Source: an uncultured Armatimonadota bacterium
GTDB lineage: Bacteria; Armatimonadota; Armatimonadia; Armatimonadales; Armatimonadaceae
DNA: 6,133 nt
Assembly (NCBI GenBank): GCA_903924445.1
Contig: CAIYBQ010000484.1
Location: forward strand, 1 to 6,133
Direction of reading: 5' to 3'
The translations under genes were made by a program, and so were the position numbers. The notes beneath the pieces are model-generated. The model ran no database searches. It worked only from the letters and a program-made list of their open reading frames with translations, and was not told the origin of the DNA. Positions 5,678 through 6,133 of the stretch are shown piece after piece (position 1 is the first letter of the stretch; each line of letters begins with the position of its first letter).

Positions 5678-6133
5678 CTGCTCCCTCATCTGTTTCGATT
5701 GTCCAATCAATTCTTAGTGGCTCCGGAATAAAAAACGCGCGTATACGCGCGCAGAAATCATCTTGTGCTACAGCAATCGATCCAGAGCGTAGCAGCTCGA
5801 GGAGGCTAAGAAATACCATGATGACTCCAAGGAGTCCGTTTCCAGCCTCTGTAATCATTTCCAGTAAGTCGACGCCCTTTTCGCCCGCTTCGGTGATGCG
5901 CGTAAGGAGAATGCGCATCGTAAGCCTTACTGTAAGGCGATGTCTACGGACGCTGGTCACTTGGCGTTCACCAGCACCCATGGCATCGAGAATACGTTGC
6001 ATCGCAGCCACGAGCTGATCAGCACTGAGCTCACCAAACTGAGGCGGAATACGGAACTCTGGAGCAAGAGGAGACTGCGCTCTCACAAACACATTGCGAC
6101 GCTCACCTTCGACAGTCTGCATCCATTCAGACA
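5670..6133 (-). CDS. scpA: Segregation and condensation protein A (ScpA, kleisin), C-terminal part (partial, runs off the right edge)
   Basis: ScpA is the bacterial kleisin that bridges the SMC heads and binds ScpB. The frame is open to the window edge, and the visible portion (about 153 residues, beginning SEWMQTVEGERR) is roughly the C-terminal 60 % of a typical 230-270-residue ScpA. It contains part of the central linker (NVFVRAQSPLAPEF...) and the segment LSADQLVAAMQRILDAM. The C-terminal winged helix follows: RLTVRLTMRILLTRI, GVDLLEMI, then VIMVFLSLLELLRSGSIAVAQ, and AFFIPEPLRIDW near the end. The LxLLELxxxGxIxVxQ pattern and the immediate scpB neighbour make the call firm. The Met at 6122 is internal, because the frame continues upstream and the family's N-terminal SMC-binding domain is still missing. 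A palindrome with a T-tract lies within the codons for ARIRAFF. Confidence 0.92.
   Translation of the reverse strand, partial: SEWMQTVEGERRNVFVRAQSPLAPEFRIPPQFGELSADQLVAAMQRILDAMGAGERQVTSVRRHRLTVRLTMRILLTRITEAGEKGVDLLEMITEAGNGLLGVIMVFLSLLELLRSGSIAVAQDDFCARIRAFFIPEPLRIDWTIETDEGADA
5730..5751 (-). other. Perfect 16-bp palindrome followed by T-tract inside scpA (terminator-like, unproven)
   Basis: The sequence CGCGCGTATACGCGCG (5736-5751) is a perfect palindrome. On the coding strand it is followed at once by TTTTTT and then ATT. As RNA it would form a six-GC-pair stem, with a possible extra G-U pair, a UAUA loop and a U-tract, which is the layout of an intrinsic terminator. It lies within the scpA reading frame (codons for Ala-Arg-Ile-Arg-Ala-Phe-Phe), about 60 nt before the scpA stop, so it may be a codon-choice coincidence or an attenuator limiting expression of the downstream genes. 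The tract also alternates purine and pyrimidine, which favours Z-DNA. Confidence 0.4.

Noticed and set aside
1..6133. Mobile element, CRISPR, toxin-antitoxin, tRNA or riboswitch content
   Set aside because: The window is filled almost completely by conserved housekeeping genes. I saw no repeat arrays, transposase motifs, inverted-repeat ends, tRNA-like folds or leader regions.

Overview
The window is one uninterrupted minus-strand gene run with no non-coding stretch longer than 22 bases. Nine genes are visible. In transcription order (high to low coordinates) they are scpA (5' part outside the window), scpB, a secreted D-Ala-D-Ala carboxypeptidase, an RluB-type rRNA pseudouridine synthase, darA (c-di-AMP receptor), holB (DNA polymerase III delta'), rsmE (16S rRNA m3U methyltransferase), an AEC-family membrane transporter, and the first 21 codons of trpF, which runs off the left edge. 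Six of the eight junctions are overlaps (4, 4, 4, 8, 32 and 59 nt) and the other two are gaps of 14 and 22 nt. The genes are therefore probably co-transcribed and translationally coupled. No internal promoter and no conventional intergenic terminator is visible.

The gene set points to a bacterium outside the Proteobacteria. It has kleisin-type SMC-ScpAB condensin, a DarA/PstA c-di-AMP receptor next to holB, and a scpA-scpB-carboxypeptidase-rluB order reminiscent of Firmicutes. GC content is about 50 %, and GTG and TTG starts are used (rluB, AEC gene). This fits Firmicutes-like or deep-branching Terrabacteria such as Armatimonadota or Chloroflexota. The phylum is inference and cannot be settled from this sequence alone.

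Layout: 5111-6133 is chromosome segregation (scpA, scpB). 3855-5114 is cell-wall remodelling. 3050-3913 is 23S rRNA modification. 2752-3081 is c-di-AMP signalling. 1758-2729 is the replication clamp loader. 1012-1761 is 16S rRNA modification. 80-1015 is a small-molecule carrier. 1-65 is tryptophan biosynthesis. The combination couples growth-linked housekeeping functions (segregation, replication, ribosome maturation, wall) with a second-messenger sensor.

This is mostly an ordinary housekeeping region, and I found no convincing new defence or mobile system. The points that deserve attention are: a terminator-like perfect palindrome plus T-tract inside the scpA coding sequence; the 59-nt carboxypeptidase/rluB overlap, which encodes exactly the Arg-rich tail of the carboxypeptidase; the 32-nt rluB/darA overlap; substitutions in the predicted c-di-AMP pocket of DarA; and a HolB with a perfect P-loop but no Walker B acid.
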